Part shown: positions 32,340 through 43,374 of the stretch, one piece after another
Numbering within the stretch: the stretch's first letter is position 1
Layout: every line of letters begins with the position of its first letter
Assembly: GCA_015680685.1 (NCBI GenBank)
Contig: MNCI01025166.1
Span: 1-55,483 of the forward strand
From: Gnetum montanum
Lineage: Eukaryota > Streptophyta > Gnetopsida > Gnetales > Gnetaceae
Reading direction: 5' to 3'
Length of the DNA stretch: 55,483 nt
Position numbers and translations under genes: made by a program
Notes under the pieces: model-generated
Told to the model about the DNA's origin: nothing
Database searches by the model: none
Seen by the model: the letters and a program-made list of their open reading frames with translations, nothing else

Positions 32340-33400
32340 TCACAGATTGTTAGAGCAAGTAGCCAAAGAAGAAGGGGAGCTACGGAAAAGAGAAAGTGTA
32401 GAAGAATATAATCGTGATCCCTCCCTTTGAAAGAAGGTAGTAAGATTCTGTGGGGAAGAGGATGAGTCACCACTCGAGGAGTTGGTGAATAGAAAAACCT
32501 TGCCGCTTCAAAAGCTAACAACGGAAGTGTCAGCTAAGGTAGATGAAATATGGAGCTCCTTAGATAGTAAAATTGAAACCATTTTGAAAATCATAGAAGA
32601 GTCTAAGAAGGAACGAAGTAGTAACCAAGATAAGAAAAAGCGGAGAGACTCAGACCCTGCACGTAACAAGGGTAAGGGAAAAATGACTATGGCTGATGAG
32701 GTTGTGGATTCAGATACAGACAATGATGGTGGATGTAAGATCTACCAATATGATCATCCTAAGGGATGTTGCCCAATAATCTCACATCTGTAGGAGTCTG
32801 GGGTGTATGCACTCAACCTAAGACTTAATAAACGGTAGGCACCCCAAAGGTTACCTTATCCCCAAGGTAACCTAAGACAGTTCCACCAACCATTAATGTA
32901 CTGTCCAAGTGGAACTCCACCACAACCCATCAAGCAACATCAACAGTGGCAACACCCAAAGTCATGGGGGATGCCACCGCCGAGACAATAATACCCTTAC
33001 TGGCAACCAAACCCATATGGCTATTACGTGCAGCAGCCAGTTTCTCCAAGTGACTCTATGGGTCACACAACTCCACAACATCACTACCAGGTTCAGGAGT
33101 ATTTTAGGACTCCTTCTCCTACGAGAGATACTCCACATGCGTACCATCCTCTGAATCCATCCGCCATTCTTACGTCAGTAGTTCCACTACCACCCGCTTC
33201 AACAATGCAAGGGGAACTCCCCACTCAACCACAGCAACATAATGCTACGAGAGCCGTAAATGCTAGTTTTGGAAACCGTACAAAGAGAAGATCTTTCTTC
33301 AGAACCAAAATCCCAAACAAGCTCTCACAACCACAAGCGGTTGAGTTTGTGCATGCTCCTCCACTATACAAGGCTTCAGAGCTCCCTTCAAACCAACAAC
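32340..33400 (+). pseudogene. gag C-terminal part, fragment B
   Basis: The longest frame (32482-32793, 103 residues) begins NRKTLPLQKLTTEVSAKVDE and passes through a Lys/Arg-rich patch and an acidic patch to CKIYQYDHPKGCCPIISHL. There the second knuckle cysteine of copies A and C is replaced by tyrosine. A stop follows. The Pro/Gln-rich tail resumes at about 33028 in another frame (QQPVSPSDSMGHTTPQHHYQ). It is truncated at its 5' end by the Tat-like insertion. Confidence 0.75.
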
Positions 33401-33405
33401 AGAGC

Positions 33406-33963
33406 TCAACGCATACAGTTATGTTAACACATACTGTTACTGATTGGATCAAGGTAGGCCACCTTCCTAGGAAACTCTCTTACCCTGAAAGTCCCTTAAT
33501 CTACCTCCAAGTCACCAGGAACAAACCACATAAGGTTCTTCTTGACTTAGGTTCCGGAGTCAACTTAATCTCGTGAGAAATGTATCAAGCATAGAACCTA
33601 CCTCAACTCAAGAAGAGCAATATTCAACTAGAGCAGGCTGACTAGTCCATCACCATTCCCTTGGGATTGGTGGAGGACATCATTACCACTGTGTGTGGTT
33701 GGTCATACCCAGCTGATTTTCTGGTGATAGAAGTCAACATTAACAAAGGGGACTTTTCAATTATAATGGGAAGGGCATGGTTAAGTACAATAGATGCATG
33801 CCTAGGGATCCATGATCTTTCCTTGGAAATATCTAAAGTAAACATTTATGGAAAGATCGAGACGAAGAAAGTTCCATGCATCACATACAGTGACTCAGAG
33901 GGTGATGACATGAAAGAATGCTTAGCATCTCTTGCATGCAATTGGTGTGCCCAAGAAACTTAG
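33406..33963 (+). pseudogene. Aspartic protease, fragment B
   Basis: The frame carries TVTDWIKVGHLPRKLSYPES, then KVLLDLGSGVNLIS and a stop. It reopens at 33661 with DIITTVCGWSYPADFLVIEV and IIMGRAWLSTIDACLGIHDL, a complete retropepsin-like layout split by stops. The active-site triplet reads DLG here. Confidence 0.75.
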
Positions 33964-34096
33964 ATACAAAGGTGCCTGTATGTAGCAACCACACAACAAG
34001 AGAACACCCAGTGGTTAATAGCTAATCAAGAGAGCAGCCCACCAACATGCATGGAAAAAATTGGGGGAGGAGAAGGTGGAATGCCCACCCGTATGT

Positions 34097-34195
34097 GTAG
34101 GACGTGCGTGGAATGCTTGAGATGGGTAGACTTGAATGGGGGAGTAGGACGTGCGTGGAATGCTTGAGATGGGTAGACTTGAATGGGGGAGGAGA
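34097..34195. repeat. 47-bp direct tandem duplication 3' of the flavoenzyme gene
   Basis: A 47-bp unit starting GTAGGACGTGCGTGG and ending GAATGGGGGA occurs twice back to back without a visible difference, about 40 bp past the gene's stop codon. The motif GGGGGAGGAGAAGGTGGAA also appears at 34062 and 34184. Confidence 0.85.
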
Positions 34196-34233
34196 AGGTG
34201 GAAGTGGCTGATCTCTGGTTCGTTCCAGGTTTA

Positions 34234-37041
34234 TCAGGAAGCGGCAGCAGCAGGGGGAATACTTTGAGGGTTCTTGAAAACATTGCCAGGATCAACTTCA
34301 GTCTTGGCCTTGACCAGCCGATCGTAGTTGTGCAGGAAGTAGCGGAAACCCCATTTGCGCGCCTCCTCCACAGTCTGCGTCTCGTTGGGCGAGCTCCCCA
34401 AGTCAAGATCCAAATAATTAACGTACCCAACCCTGGGATTCTGCGACGCGAACGGCGTCATGTAAGCGTACAACTTGCGCATCCATTGCAGATAATGATC
34501 GTCGCGGGAGGATTCGTTCCACACAACCTTGTACTGCACGTCGAAGGCGTTGCCGGCTCTGTACGGAAACGGAGTGAAGTTGGCTGGGATATCCGCCATA
34601 GCACCGCCGAAGGGCGAGAATATCATGTACGCACTGGGTTCCTCTTCCAGAATGTCCCAGAGTCCAGTCAAGTTCTGCGAGCTCAGCTCGTGGCCCAGGG
34701 GAACGATGTCGGATTTGATCTTGAAGCGGGTCTTGTTGATGTAATAGCGGTCTGTGAGCTCGTCCACGCTGAGGCGTGGCGTGCCTGAGAAGTTCGCCAC
34801 GGATTCCACCCACCGCATCTCGTTGCACTCGTCCGCGCTAATTTTCAGCTCCGGCAGAAGCTTCGCCATCCGCTGCAGCAGGCGCTGTTTGGATCCCAAG
34901 AATAGCCCCTGGAACGACGCCTTCATATCGCGTTTGCCTGTTTTTGTCGTAACAGAAACGATTAGAAGTCTGCTACGTACTCGAATCGAGAACGTCGTAA
35001 TTGTATGGGCCACAAACGAAGATAGATGATAGAACGATTGTCCTTGTAGGGCTACAAACGACGATAGATGATAAAAAGATGACTTTGGCACTGCCAATGA
35101 TATTGCGCAGGAGCTTATCATGATTTTGGCACTACGACTGAAAGACAAGAGCGTTTTAACCTATTGTTTAAGATAAAATGGATTAACTACTGGGGACATC
35201 GAGATATTAAAAATGTTTTAGTATGTAATAATTCTTAATTCTTTATTTTCTTAAATATAGGTAGAATTCAGTGTTTTTTACCAAAATTAAACTTATGACT
35301 TATATTTTTGAAATAAAAGTCTTACCACTAGGCTAATATCTCTTATACTAAATTATATTTCATCCATGACTCTAAAGGAACCTAATCATCAACACTAAAT
35401 TATATTTCTTTGTATACTTCTCACAACCATGTATGGCTAAATTATAATTTTTCTATACCTTTCTAAAGGCTAATAATATAAATCTAAATAACATTTTCTA
35501 ATTTTTTGAATCTTATTTTTGCTAAAAATCTACCAATGAATCATAAGGAAAGCACACCCTTGACACTGAATTATATTTCATCCATAAAAATTATGTACAA
35601 AACTAAATAATATTTTATAAATTTTTCATCATATATTATACACAAATTTTTAAAAATCCATTTTCTTGATTCTTTCTACCCAAAAGATATATTAAAACGG
35701 ATCTTCATCTAAGGCTCAATGCTCCAAGTTTCGAGCTAAAAAAAATATTCCGCGAACCTTTCATATAAATGAATTTTATATAATTAATCCTAAGATTTGA
35801 TTTATAATAAAGTAAATGCCTAGATTGAGAGTATGCTTAAACCAGCCAATAAAAAACTAGCTAGGGGGTTACAACTTCTATTTCATTACTTAAAAAAAAT
35901 AAAAAAACAAAATAAGCCAAAAATTCCATAAAAGCGAATTCAAAAGGGCTGTGGAAAGATGCGACATGGTCATGGTCTTACACAGGTACACAACATCATT
36001 TATTATTATTATTATTATGCTNCGGCTGTGGAAAGATGCGACATGGTCATGGTCTTACACAGGTACACAACATCATTTATTATTATTATTATTATGCTAT
36101 GTTCGCTAAAGTTCGTTACCGTCATCACGGACGATGCCGCGGAACTGGACGCGCATGAAGAACTTCCTCTCGGCTTTGGGTATGGACCGCTGGAACGCGG
36201 CCACGGCGTCCGTCAAGTTGGCACGGCCGGTCCTAAAAACGTTGTAGGCGGTGACCCGCCGGGGCACGCGGACGAGGCGGAGCTGCCACTTGGTGACGAC
36301 GCCCCAGTTGCCACCGCCACCGCCGCCAAGCGCCCAGAACACGTCCTCGCCCATTTGACCGCGCCTCAGCACCGCGCCGGAGCCGTCGACGAGCTCCGCG
36401 TCCACGACGTGGTCTCCGGACAGACCGTAGGCGCGCACCAGGAATCCGATGCCGCCGCCGGCGATCTGTCCGCTGACGCCGACGGTGGGACAAGTGCCGG
36501 CCGGGTAGGCCAGCTCGTCGGAGGCGTCGGCGATGGCGCTGTACAGTTGCCCCATCGTGGCTCCACCGTCCACCCACGCCGTGGCGTTGCTCACGGTGAC
36601 GGTGACGCCGTCCATCCGCATGAGGTCCAGCATGGCAAAGCGCTGCCCCCGCGACGCCGGCGCCGTGTACGAGATTCCCTCGTACGAGTGTCCCCCTCCT
36701 CGGACTCGTATCTGGAAGCCGTTCTGCACCGAACACTGCACCGATTTGGACACCTCGTGCGTGTTCTCCGGCAGAATTATGACGCCCGGCCGCCGCTTCT
36801 GGGCCTCCTCGTATCGCGTGTTCTGCAGCGAGAAGTTCAGGATTCGCTCGTACTTCTGGGTGCCCACCATGGTGGTGAAGTTTTTGATCCCCGCGTTTTT
36901 CAGGCACGAAACCATGCTGCCCAGCCTCTGCGTCGTAGCAGTAGGAGTATCTCCGTTAGCCTCCCCAACTGCCAGCAGGAGTAATGCTGCCAGAATTGTT
37001 AGAAATGCAGGAAATCTGTGGCTGTTGTTTTGCTTATCCAT
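34234..37041 (-). CDS. Berberine-bridge-enzyme-like FAD-linked oxidase (2 exons)
   Basis: Exon 1 is 37041-36120 and exon 2 is 34937-34234. Donor GACG|GTAACG and acceptor AAACAG|GCAAAC join in phase to give 541 residues, the usual BBE-like length. An N-terminal signal peptide (about residues 1-30, FLTILAALLLLAVG) predicts secretion. The FAD-binding PCMH domain follows, with the two covalent flavin sites in place: His118 in RGGGHSYEG and Cys184 in GTCPTVGVSG. Cys46 and Cys103 probably form the family's N-terminal disulfide. Exon 2 supplies the substrate domain (FTPFPYRAGNAFDVQYKVVW) and the C-terminal BBE domain (GYVNYLDLDLG, NYDRLVKAKTEVDPGNVFKN). The family oxidises alcohols, oligosaccharides, monolignols or alkaloids; the substrate cannot be told from sequence. 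No stops or frameshifts are seen and the exons are GC-rich against AT-rich surroundings, so the gene is probably functional. Confidence 0.93.
34938..36119 (-). other. Single intron of the flavoenzyme gene, with an assembly seam
   Basis: The intron is AT-rich, about 1.18 kb as assembled, with GT-AG ends. Bases 35947-36021 are repeated as 36024-36098 around the single N at 36022, including a TTA/TAT microsatellite. The intron is therefore probably about 77 bp shorter than shown. Confidence 0.8.
35947..36098. repeat. 75-bp perfect direct repeat flanking N at 36022
   Basis: GGCTGTGGAAAGATGCGACA through to the ATTATTATGCT end occurs on each side of the N. As at position 361, this looks like two contig ends that overlap but were joined without merging. 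Confidence 0.85.
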
Positions 37042-37085
37042 TTTCGCTGGTTGCTCTGAGTACGATGCAGAGATGATTCATGAAA

Positions 37086-37096
37086 CTCGTTTTTAT
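37086..37096 (-). promoter_or_regulatory. Possible TATA box of the flavoenzyme gene
   Basis: The minus strand reads GTCCATAAAAACGAG about 50 bp before the ATG. It is AT-rich and the nearest TATA-like element, but the short leader this implies makes the call tentative. Confidence 0.35.
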
Positions 37097-37290
37097 GGAC
37101 GGCCTTTGCTTTTAATTGGATCATATCCTTCTACGTCCGCGTCGATGCTGCAATTTGCATGGCATCTTTGAACAGGGAGTGAGGGAGGGAGGTGCAAAAC
37201 CGTAGACGCGTTCGGATACCCGACGTGGTTTCGTTTTGATGCAATGTTGCCTTGACCTTTCCGCGGCTGACCGCATTATCGTCAGACTAT

Positions 37291-37706
37291 GCGCTCTGTG
37301 TTATTCGCCTGTGTCTGCGTTATTTATTATTCCATCCATGTTTATTTAGACATTTCTGTCCGTTTTAAAAATCAAGGAGTCAAGCCAATCTGATTAAGTA
37401 GTAGGGTCATGAGCAATAGAGACGCTCTCTGTTATTCGCCTGTGTCTACGTTATTTATTATTCCATCGTTGTTTATTTATAGACATTTCTGTCCGTTTTA
37501 AAGATTTTTAAGGGAGTCAGGCCAATCTGATTATTAAGTAGTAGGGTCATGAGCAATAAAGATGCTCTCTGTTATTGCCTGTGTCTGCGTTATTTATTAT
37601 CCCATCGTGTTTATTTAGACATTTCTGTCCGTTTTAAAGATTTTTAAGGGAGTCAGGCCAATAAGAGTTTCTGATTATTAAGTAGTAGGGTCATGAGCAA
37701 TAGAGA
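37291..37706. repeat. Three ~140-bp tandem repeats upstream of the flavoenzyme gene
   Basis: Units start at about 37291, 37422 and 37562 and each runs from CGCTCTCTGTTATTCGCC to GGGTCATGAGCAATA. Lengths differ by small indels (about 131, 140 and 145 bp). They lie 250-665 bp upstream of the start codon, within promoter range. Confidence 0.88.
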
Positions 37707-37709
37707 CCA

Positions 37710-38275
37710 TGTGATGAGTAGTAAATAAGTGTTTTGCACTATGCATCAAAAGTATCTGATTCGTGGAAGTGAGGGAGGAATCGAGAATTTGTGATTCTAA
37801 ATGTGCTCGGGTATGTGTGCGTCAAAAAAAAGTGGGGATGCGTTTGTAGGGGAAGTGATAGAGAAAATTTAAATATATTAGTTTTTTTAAAAAAATTAAA
37901 TATCATGTCATAAAAAAAACATTGTAGAATATAGAACAAGTACAATGTAAATCCAAAATATTGTTAATGCTTAAGGTATAGAGGGCATCAAATCCATTTC
38001 CTTACTCAAGAGCCATAATCTGGCCAAACATATAATTTTTGCAACAACCATAATAATAGCAATAACATGAAACCCTTTTTTTTACTCAATCCAATCTTTT
38101 CAAAAATGAAGTTAAGCCTCAAGCCTCAACCAAATTTATAACAAATCACACTTGCTAATACTTTTGTTCAACAATGACCTATGAGTAGAACCATAGGGCC
38201 ATGTTGAAGATGACCACATTATAAGAAAACACAACTTAACTCAACTAGGCACACCAGTAACTCACCTCCCCTATG
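37710..38275. other. AT-rich intergenic sequence, nothing recognised
   Basis: Low-complexity A/T runs and no convincing frame on either strand. A 68-codon minus-strand frame (37945-37739) has no domain features. Confidence 0.4.
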
Positions 38276-38279
38276 AAGA

Positions 38280-38475
38280 TGGAGAACCTTTCAATGGGGA
38301 ATCAGTACTAGTCATGATGAAAAAGGGAAAAGTAACTCAGGGTACGAAGATCGAAAACCTTTCAAACGCTGAGGAATCAGTACTAGTCATGATGAAGAAG
38401 GGAAAAGTAAAAACAGAGTGCGATGACTAGTCATGATGAAGAAGGGAAAAGTAAAAACAGAGTGCGATGAGCTTG
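38280..38475. repeat. Short imperfect tandem repeats (ACTAGTCATGATGAAGAAGG)
   Basis: Three adjacent units share ACTAGTCATGATGAARAAGG followed by GAAAAGTAA. The last two are identical over about 46 bp and end GAGTGCGATGA. Confidence 0.8.
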
Positions 38476-41400
38476 CATATGCCCATTGGCTATGTGCTGG
38501 TGGGCTTCGTTGACTCATAAGCAAACACATTTTAAAAAAAGTTGAACAACTATCCATCCCTTATCAAGTTCATGACTGACCCATGACGATGACCCCGTTT
38601 TAGTTTTACTTTTTCTCAGCAGAGATACGAGAAAAAGAGCAAAAACCAGTAATGACCAATAAACACGGGTGAATGTGTGAGTCATGGCGGAACCTTTGAC
38701 GCTCCCAAAGACCAATCCATGCAAATGCAATGTTTTCCTTGCACACCCCGTCCCAAAATTGAGTTCCGTATGACCCAAACTTGGCCCTTCGGCTTTCGGT
38801 TACCAAAGTGGCCCTTTCGTGATTTTCGTGTGTTTGTTTATTCATTCGTACTCCCTTGTTTTCTGTGATCTGTGTCATGCCGATGCCAACAATCTTGATT
38901 CCCTGCTTCCCACTTAACAATGAAATGAAGTTTCTGGTAAGATTCAGAACAAGAAAAGATAGGTAACATTTTAATGCACAATTCTGACATCCAGAACAAG
39001 GCAAGAATACCAGTCAAGGCAAGACAAGGTGACCATTACTATGTATATGTACAGATCCAGACAAAATTTCATTGGAAATTATGAAATACGCACCCATTGC
39101 AGATTTAATACGTGCTCTTGAACGCGAAAAGTTCGTGAAAATTTATCCGGAATTGCAAATCTCCGGCACATAGGTTTTGCATGATCAGATGGTGACTTGC
39201 CATCTTGACAAGGATTTGTATGTTGATAGGTATGGTAAGAAGTGGAAGGTGCACAAATTTGCTAACTTATAGAGCAATTTGTTTTAATTGTGAACTTATT
39301 TGGCTAGTGATCAATATCATAGCACTCAAATTTGCTTTTTGATGAAATCAATTCGGCTTTTACAATTGAATATATAAATTAATCCAAACTTAAAAGAAAA
39401 AAGAATTTCCACTCTATCAAAACTTACATATTTGCTTTTACAACTTTATAGATAATGTAAAAGTATTGATTTTTACGCCTGAAGTATATTACCATTTACC
39501 CTACTTTGTCAATGAAAATCATACTTAAACCATTGTTATATATCTTTAATGTACAGTCAAATACTTTGCAGCTTTGACACGCTCTGGACTTTATGTGATG
39601 CAAGTGTTAGAAGGTTTGATTTTCTGGGGAAAGAAGATTACGCAATTTAATGGAAGCGCTAGACCACGCGGAGTCGAAGACAGCCAAAATTCTACCAGTG
39701 GGGAACCTGAATGTGAAATGCTGATAAACAAACATTTATCATTTTATGACGGCTTTGCCATGCGATTTCGTTTTCTCATACGTGCGGTCTTCCTCTGCCT
39801 TGATTTCAAAATAGTTGTCACAGACTTGTTTTGTCTGCACAGTTTCATTTAAAAGTCCAATATAGTGTGCTACAAGCCTGATCTTTGGTTACTGTCAACG
39901 TTTATAGTCGGGAATCCAAGATAATATTGCGCACACCGGTAGAAAATTCGGTTCTATGCTTTTGTTAGGTTAGATCGTTGCAGTACCGACGCATATTGCG
40001 TGTGAATTAACCAAGATATTGTACATCCATGTTCCGTTCAAACTCCGTTTTATTTGTCTAGAAGCCAAATCGTTGGCATTGCGTATCAATCAACGATGGT
40101 AATAGATATAGATTCGCAGGTAAAATAACAAATATTTAAAACTGAAACTTTTTTTATTCCTTGCAGACAAAATTGAATTTCAGCCATCTTTTTTTACTGA
40201 ATCTCGATTTACAGGTTACAAGGTAAGTCTCGTAGATCGAGGATTTCCAACCATCGTTGCCCATGTTGAATAATACAACGTGCATTACGTGATACATGGA
40301 CGATCAGACGACCAACTACAGAAGCAATTATATGGAGTTGGTAATTCCATTTCAATCACTCACGTATTCATAGTCATAGAAAGCTATGCATATGATGTTT
40401 GAATGGGTGTGAATTATGCTTATCCACTTTCTTGGAATGATATTTCTACCTGCGGATTTACAGTTTTATACTTTTCTGCTGTAATCGGAATACACGTGTT
40501 ACGAAAACTTTGAAGTCAGACCAATAATGGAGTGGCTAGGTCTATTTCCTTCGGATGCGCATACTTCTATAATCTATGGAACAGCCGTGGAAGCCACAAA
40601 TAGTTTCGGATCATCGTGTTTCATTTTATGCAACGAGATCAATTTTGGACTGAGATACCTAACAGAAATATGCAGTGCTAAATTTTTATTTGACATCCAA
40701 AGGAACATAAGCTTAATTTATTACTTAAAAAGAAGCAAACCAACAGCGCCATAACAACGATACCCAAAACTGGCACTCTAATTCGGCTTTAAAAATTCGG
40801 TTAAAAAGCTTGAAGGCTTCAAACAAGAAGTGAATTGAATTATGTATAATAGAACAAATGATACAAACTGAAAGAATAACTTAAACGCAAATCAAATTGT
40901 TTGCCAGGAGTAAAGAAAACCCATATATAACTTTTGAAACTTTTAAATTTTAGGGTTATGTAGAGTTACAAACTGGAAAATTAATAACTATGAGAAAATT
41001 CAGAAAGGAAATTTTGGTTGTTTGGAGCCGTATGGTAACCCAAATAAGCACTGCGTGGGGTACAAGAGAAACAATGTAAACTTGGTTCCGTCAAATGCTT
41101 TCACCGGAACTACCTACCAAGTGGGGAACATAAAACCATGTTCTTTTTGGATGCTAATGAATTTAGCCAATTTGTTGAGCCATATGATAAAAGGATAAAT
41201 ATATAACTTTTTGCTAATTAGATGTGTGAGTTCAAGGGGTAACTCATTGTAATAACCAAGAGCTTTCTAAGCTTTAGATAGGCTTAGGCTTTCTTAATCT
41301 TTTCCTTGATTCTTTAATAAGTTTTCTTGTTCACCTATAATTTCCTTAATATTTTATTCTATTTATATTTTGTCAAAAGTTGAGTAGGAATGATTTGTAA

Positions 41401-41500
41401 GTTCTTATGTTGCTTAGAATTGTATGCTATATTATTGTACATTGAATATGTCATCATGCTAGACTAATCTATGATGTTGAATTACCATGGTTTTGATAAA
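38476..41500. other. 3 kb of unique-looking sequence without a supported gene
   Basis: Short open frames occur (for example 132 codons on minus at 39004-38606, 92 codons at 39574-39852 and 75 codons at 40527-40754 on plus), but none shows a motif, domain or paired splice sites I trust. Two stretches read like eroded exons, 39200-39280 (DLYVDRYGKKWKVHKF) and about 40985-41150 (GCLEPYGNPNKHCVGYKRNN). I cannot name a family for either. Confidence 0.35.
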
Positions 41501-41884
41501 TCATGCTACCTAGGATGTTTTACTTTGTTGTAATATAATAAGCACTTTATCATGCTTATTTAAACTTATTAAATGACTTATTTGTAAAGGATCTTAAGTT
41601 TATTTAGGTAGATTTTGGTTTCTTAAAAGCAATGTAATTGTCAATTTGGTATGTTAGCATAATAAATTAATTGTCAAATTTTATTTATGCTAGTGGTGAT
41701 AGGTAACACTTTTATCTATCTAAATGTCAAGATCATGGGAGAAGCAAATGTAACAATCCACAACCTTTTAGGCTTTGGATAGACTAAGGCTTGCTTAATC
41801 TTTTCATTGAACCTTCAAATTTTTTTAACACTATATTTTGTCTAGATTTGATCACATTATACTATTAGAATGAACATTGATTAG
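41501..41884. repeat. Dispersed AT-rich repeat, related to 49447-49640
   Basis: 41521-41700 is alignable in the same orientation with 49447-49640 (shared TACTTTGTT, GATCTTAAGTTT and TAATTGTCAATTTGGTAT blocks with small indels). It ends at a single N at 41885. Within it, 41753-41820 also resembles 41257-41330 (AGGCTTTGGATAG / AAGCTTTAGATAG). Confidence 0.6.
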
Positions 41885-42548
41885 NTGATCCGGTCAAACT
41901 CCACAGACTAAGTGCCTACACGCCTTATGGAACACTTAAGGTTAAACATTCGTCGTCTTCCCAGACTTACTTGTATTTGTCACAGTTGTATAGTTAAGTA
42001 AGTCTGAGGTATATGATTTTTATGTCTTTTATGTTTTATCTCCTATGATAATGAGGGAAAAGGTGAAGAGACTAATTAACAAACTTTAATTAACTAAGCC
42101 TTAATTAACCTAGCATCAGTATCTGTTCCCACTTACCGTTCACACACTAAACCAATGCAACCTTCTAGGATTACCAAACGCTATTTGTTGTTGGGATTAC
42201 CAAGTGTAACGCACATGCTCGAAGCGGTTGTACTTAATGCAGTTAACTATGGGAGAAGGGTTGAGAGAGATTTAATTAACTAATAAAGCATTTAAACATT
42301 AATGATAAATAACAATAATTAAAGTACTATTTAGCTTAGTCCATGCACTGCAAGTTTATCCAAAAGTTCATCTTTATTTCCGTACACAAACTTGTGCTCA
42401 GGTACAATATTTGCTTGAATAAAGATCCGTTCACTTTAGGACTCCTACTGCGGGCACATGGAAATTATTTTATCTCTGGAGAGGTAAAACTACCAAAGTT
42501 TCGCTAAGGGTCTAGATTTAGATGGAGAAACAAGGGAGAGCCACCTCT

Positions 42549-42556
42549 TATTTATA
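42549..42556 (-). promoter_or_regulatory. TATA box of LTR D
   Basis: The minus strand reads CTATAAATAAGAGGTGG. LTR C has CTTATAAATAAGAGGTGG at 50338-50355, so the core promoter is conserved. Confidence 0.65.
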
Positions 42557-42570
42557 GATTTGGCACCATG

Positions 42571-42662
42571 ACGCGATATCGTGTATGCGATATTGCAGAA
42601 GAAGACGCAATATCGCATACGATACATCGCGTACGCGATATCGCAACCCATGCAATATCGTG
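42571..42662. repeat. GCGATATCGC palindrome cluster in LTR D
   Basis: Within 92 bp there are GCGATATCGT, GCGATATTGC, GCAATATCGC, GCGATATCGC and GCAATATCGT, all variants of one 10-bp palindrome. They lie directly upstream of the LTR's TATA box in its transcription direction. Confidence 0.85.
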
Positions 42663-42748
42663 TCCCATCACTAATGATAGAATATTATACTTATTACTAA
42701 CTAGCTTAGATATATATATATATATATATATATTGGCCGAGATGATTT

Positions 42749-43176
42749 NNNNNNNNNNNNNNNNNNNNNNNNNNNNNNNNNNNNNNNNNNNNNNNNNNNN
42801 NNNNNNNNNNNNNNNNNNNNNNNNNNNNNNNNNNNNNNNNNNNNNNNNNNNNNNNNNNNNNNNNNNNNNNNNNNNNNNNNNNNNNNNNNNNNNNNNNNNN
42901 NNNNNNNNNNNNNNNNNNNNNNNNNNNNNNNNNNNNNNNNNNNNNNNNNNNNNNNNNNNNNNNNNNNNNNNNNNNNNNNNNNNNNNNNNNNNNNNNNNNN
43001 NNNNNNNNNNNNNNNNNNNNNNNNNNNNNNNNNNNNNNNNNNNNNNNNNNNNNNNNNNNNNNNNNNNNNNNNNNNNNNNNNNNNNNNNNNNNNNNNNNNN
43101 NNNNNNNNNNNNNNNNNNNNNNNNNNNNNNNNNNNNNNNNNNNNNNNNNNNNNNNNNNNNNNNNNNNNNNNNNNNN
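42749..43176. other. Assembly gap (428 N)
   Basis: A run of N. Open frames reported across it are meaningless. Confidence 0.99.
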
Positions 43177-43374
43177 ATTGAGCAAAAGGAAAAATACAAT
43201 GATAAGTGTGAACTCAATATGCCTAATTCTCCAACTGAGCAAAATGAACTTCTTGTGCAATTCTACTTTGGAGATGTTTAGCATCTAAAATCTTTGTGTA
43301 TCTTTACACATGAAAAGGAGGATAAATATTTAAAGAATCAATGGTCTTGACTTCAGATAATGCAACGAAAGTTA

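Larger units (their letters stand above)
32331..34059 (+). mobile_element. Athila-type fragment B (gag C-terminus and protease)
   Basis: Same family as elements A and C. It begins inside gag (HEIHRLLEQVAKEEGEL) exactly at the Tat-like LTR end and loses similarity to element C at about 34059, where host-gene flank starts. It has no LTR, RT or integrase. It is the right-hand target of the Tat-like insertion; the matching left-hand part of B is not found beside 6123, so that side has been lost or rearranged. Confidence 0.8.
41886..42748 (-). repeat. LTR fragment D (Athila-type, related to LTR C)
   Basis: The reverse complement aligns with the LTR of element C (about 50250-51000) from the palindrome cluster and TATA box through to the GCACTTAGTC-type U5 segment. 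It lacks the last ~60 bp before the LTR end and begins at the N at 41885; the other side runs into the 428-base gap. A (TA)n microsatellite lies at 42711-42734. No internal region is attached in this window. Confidence 0.75.

Noticed and set aside
34938-35148. Extension of the second flavoenzyme exon upstream to 35148 as an alternative start
   Set aside because: These residues do not fit the BBE family, whereas the acceptor at 34938 joins exon 1 in phase and restores the family sequence.
36233-36907. Long Arg/His-rich frame (224 codons) on the minus strand and a long frame at 35959-36984 on the plus strand
   Set aside because: Both are shadows of the GC-rich flavoenzyme exon; the plus one also crosses the N at 36022. 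Neither has a domain or amino-acid composition of a real protein.
38606-39004. 132-codon minus-strand frame
   Set aside because: No domain, no homologue recognised, no splice or promoter context; ordinary chance length for this region.
42552-43284. Open frames of about 190-240 codons across 42749-43176
   Set aside because: They consist almost entirely of translated N.
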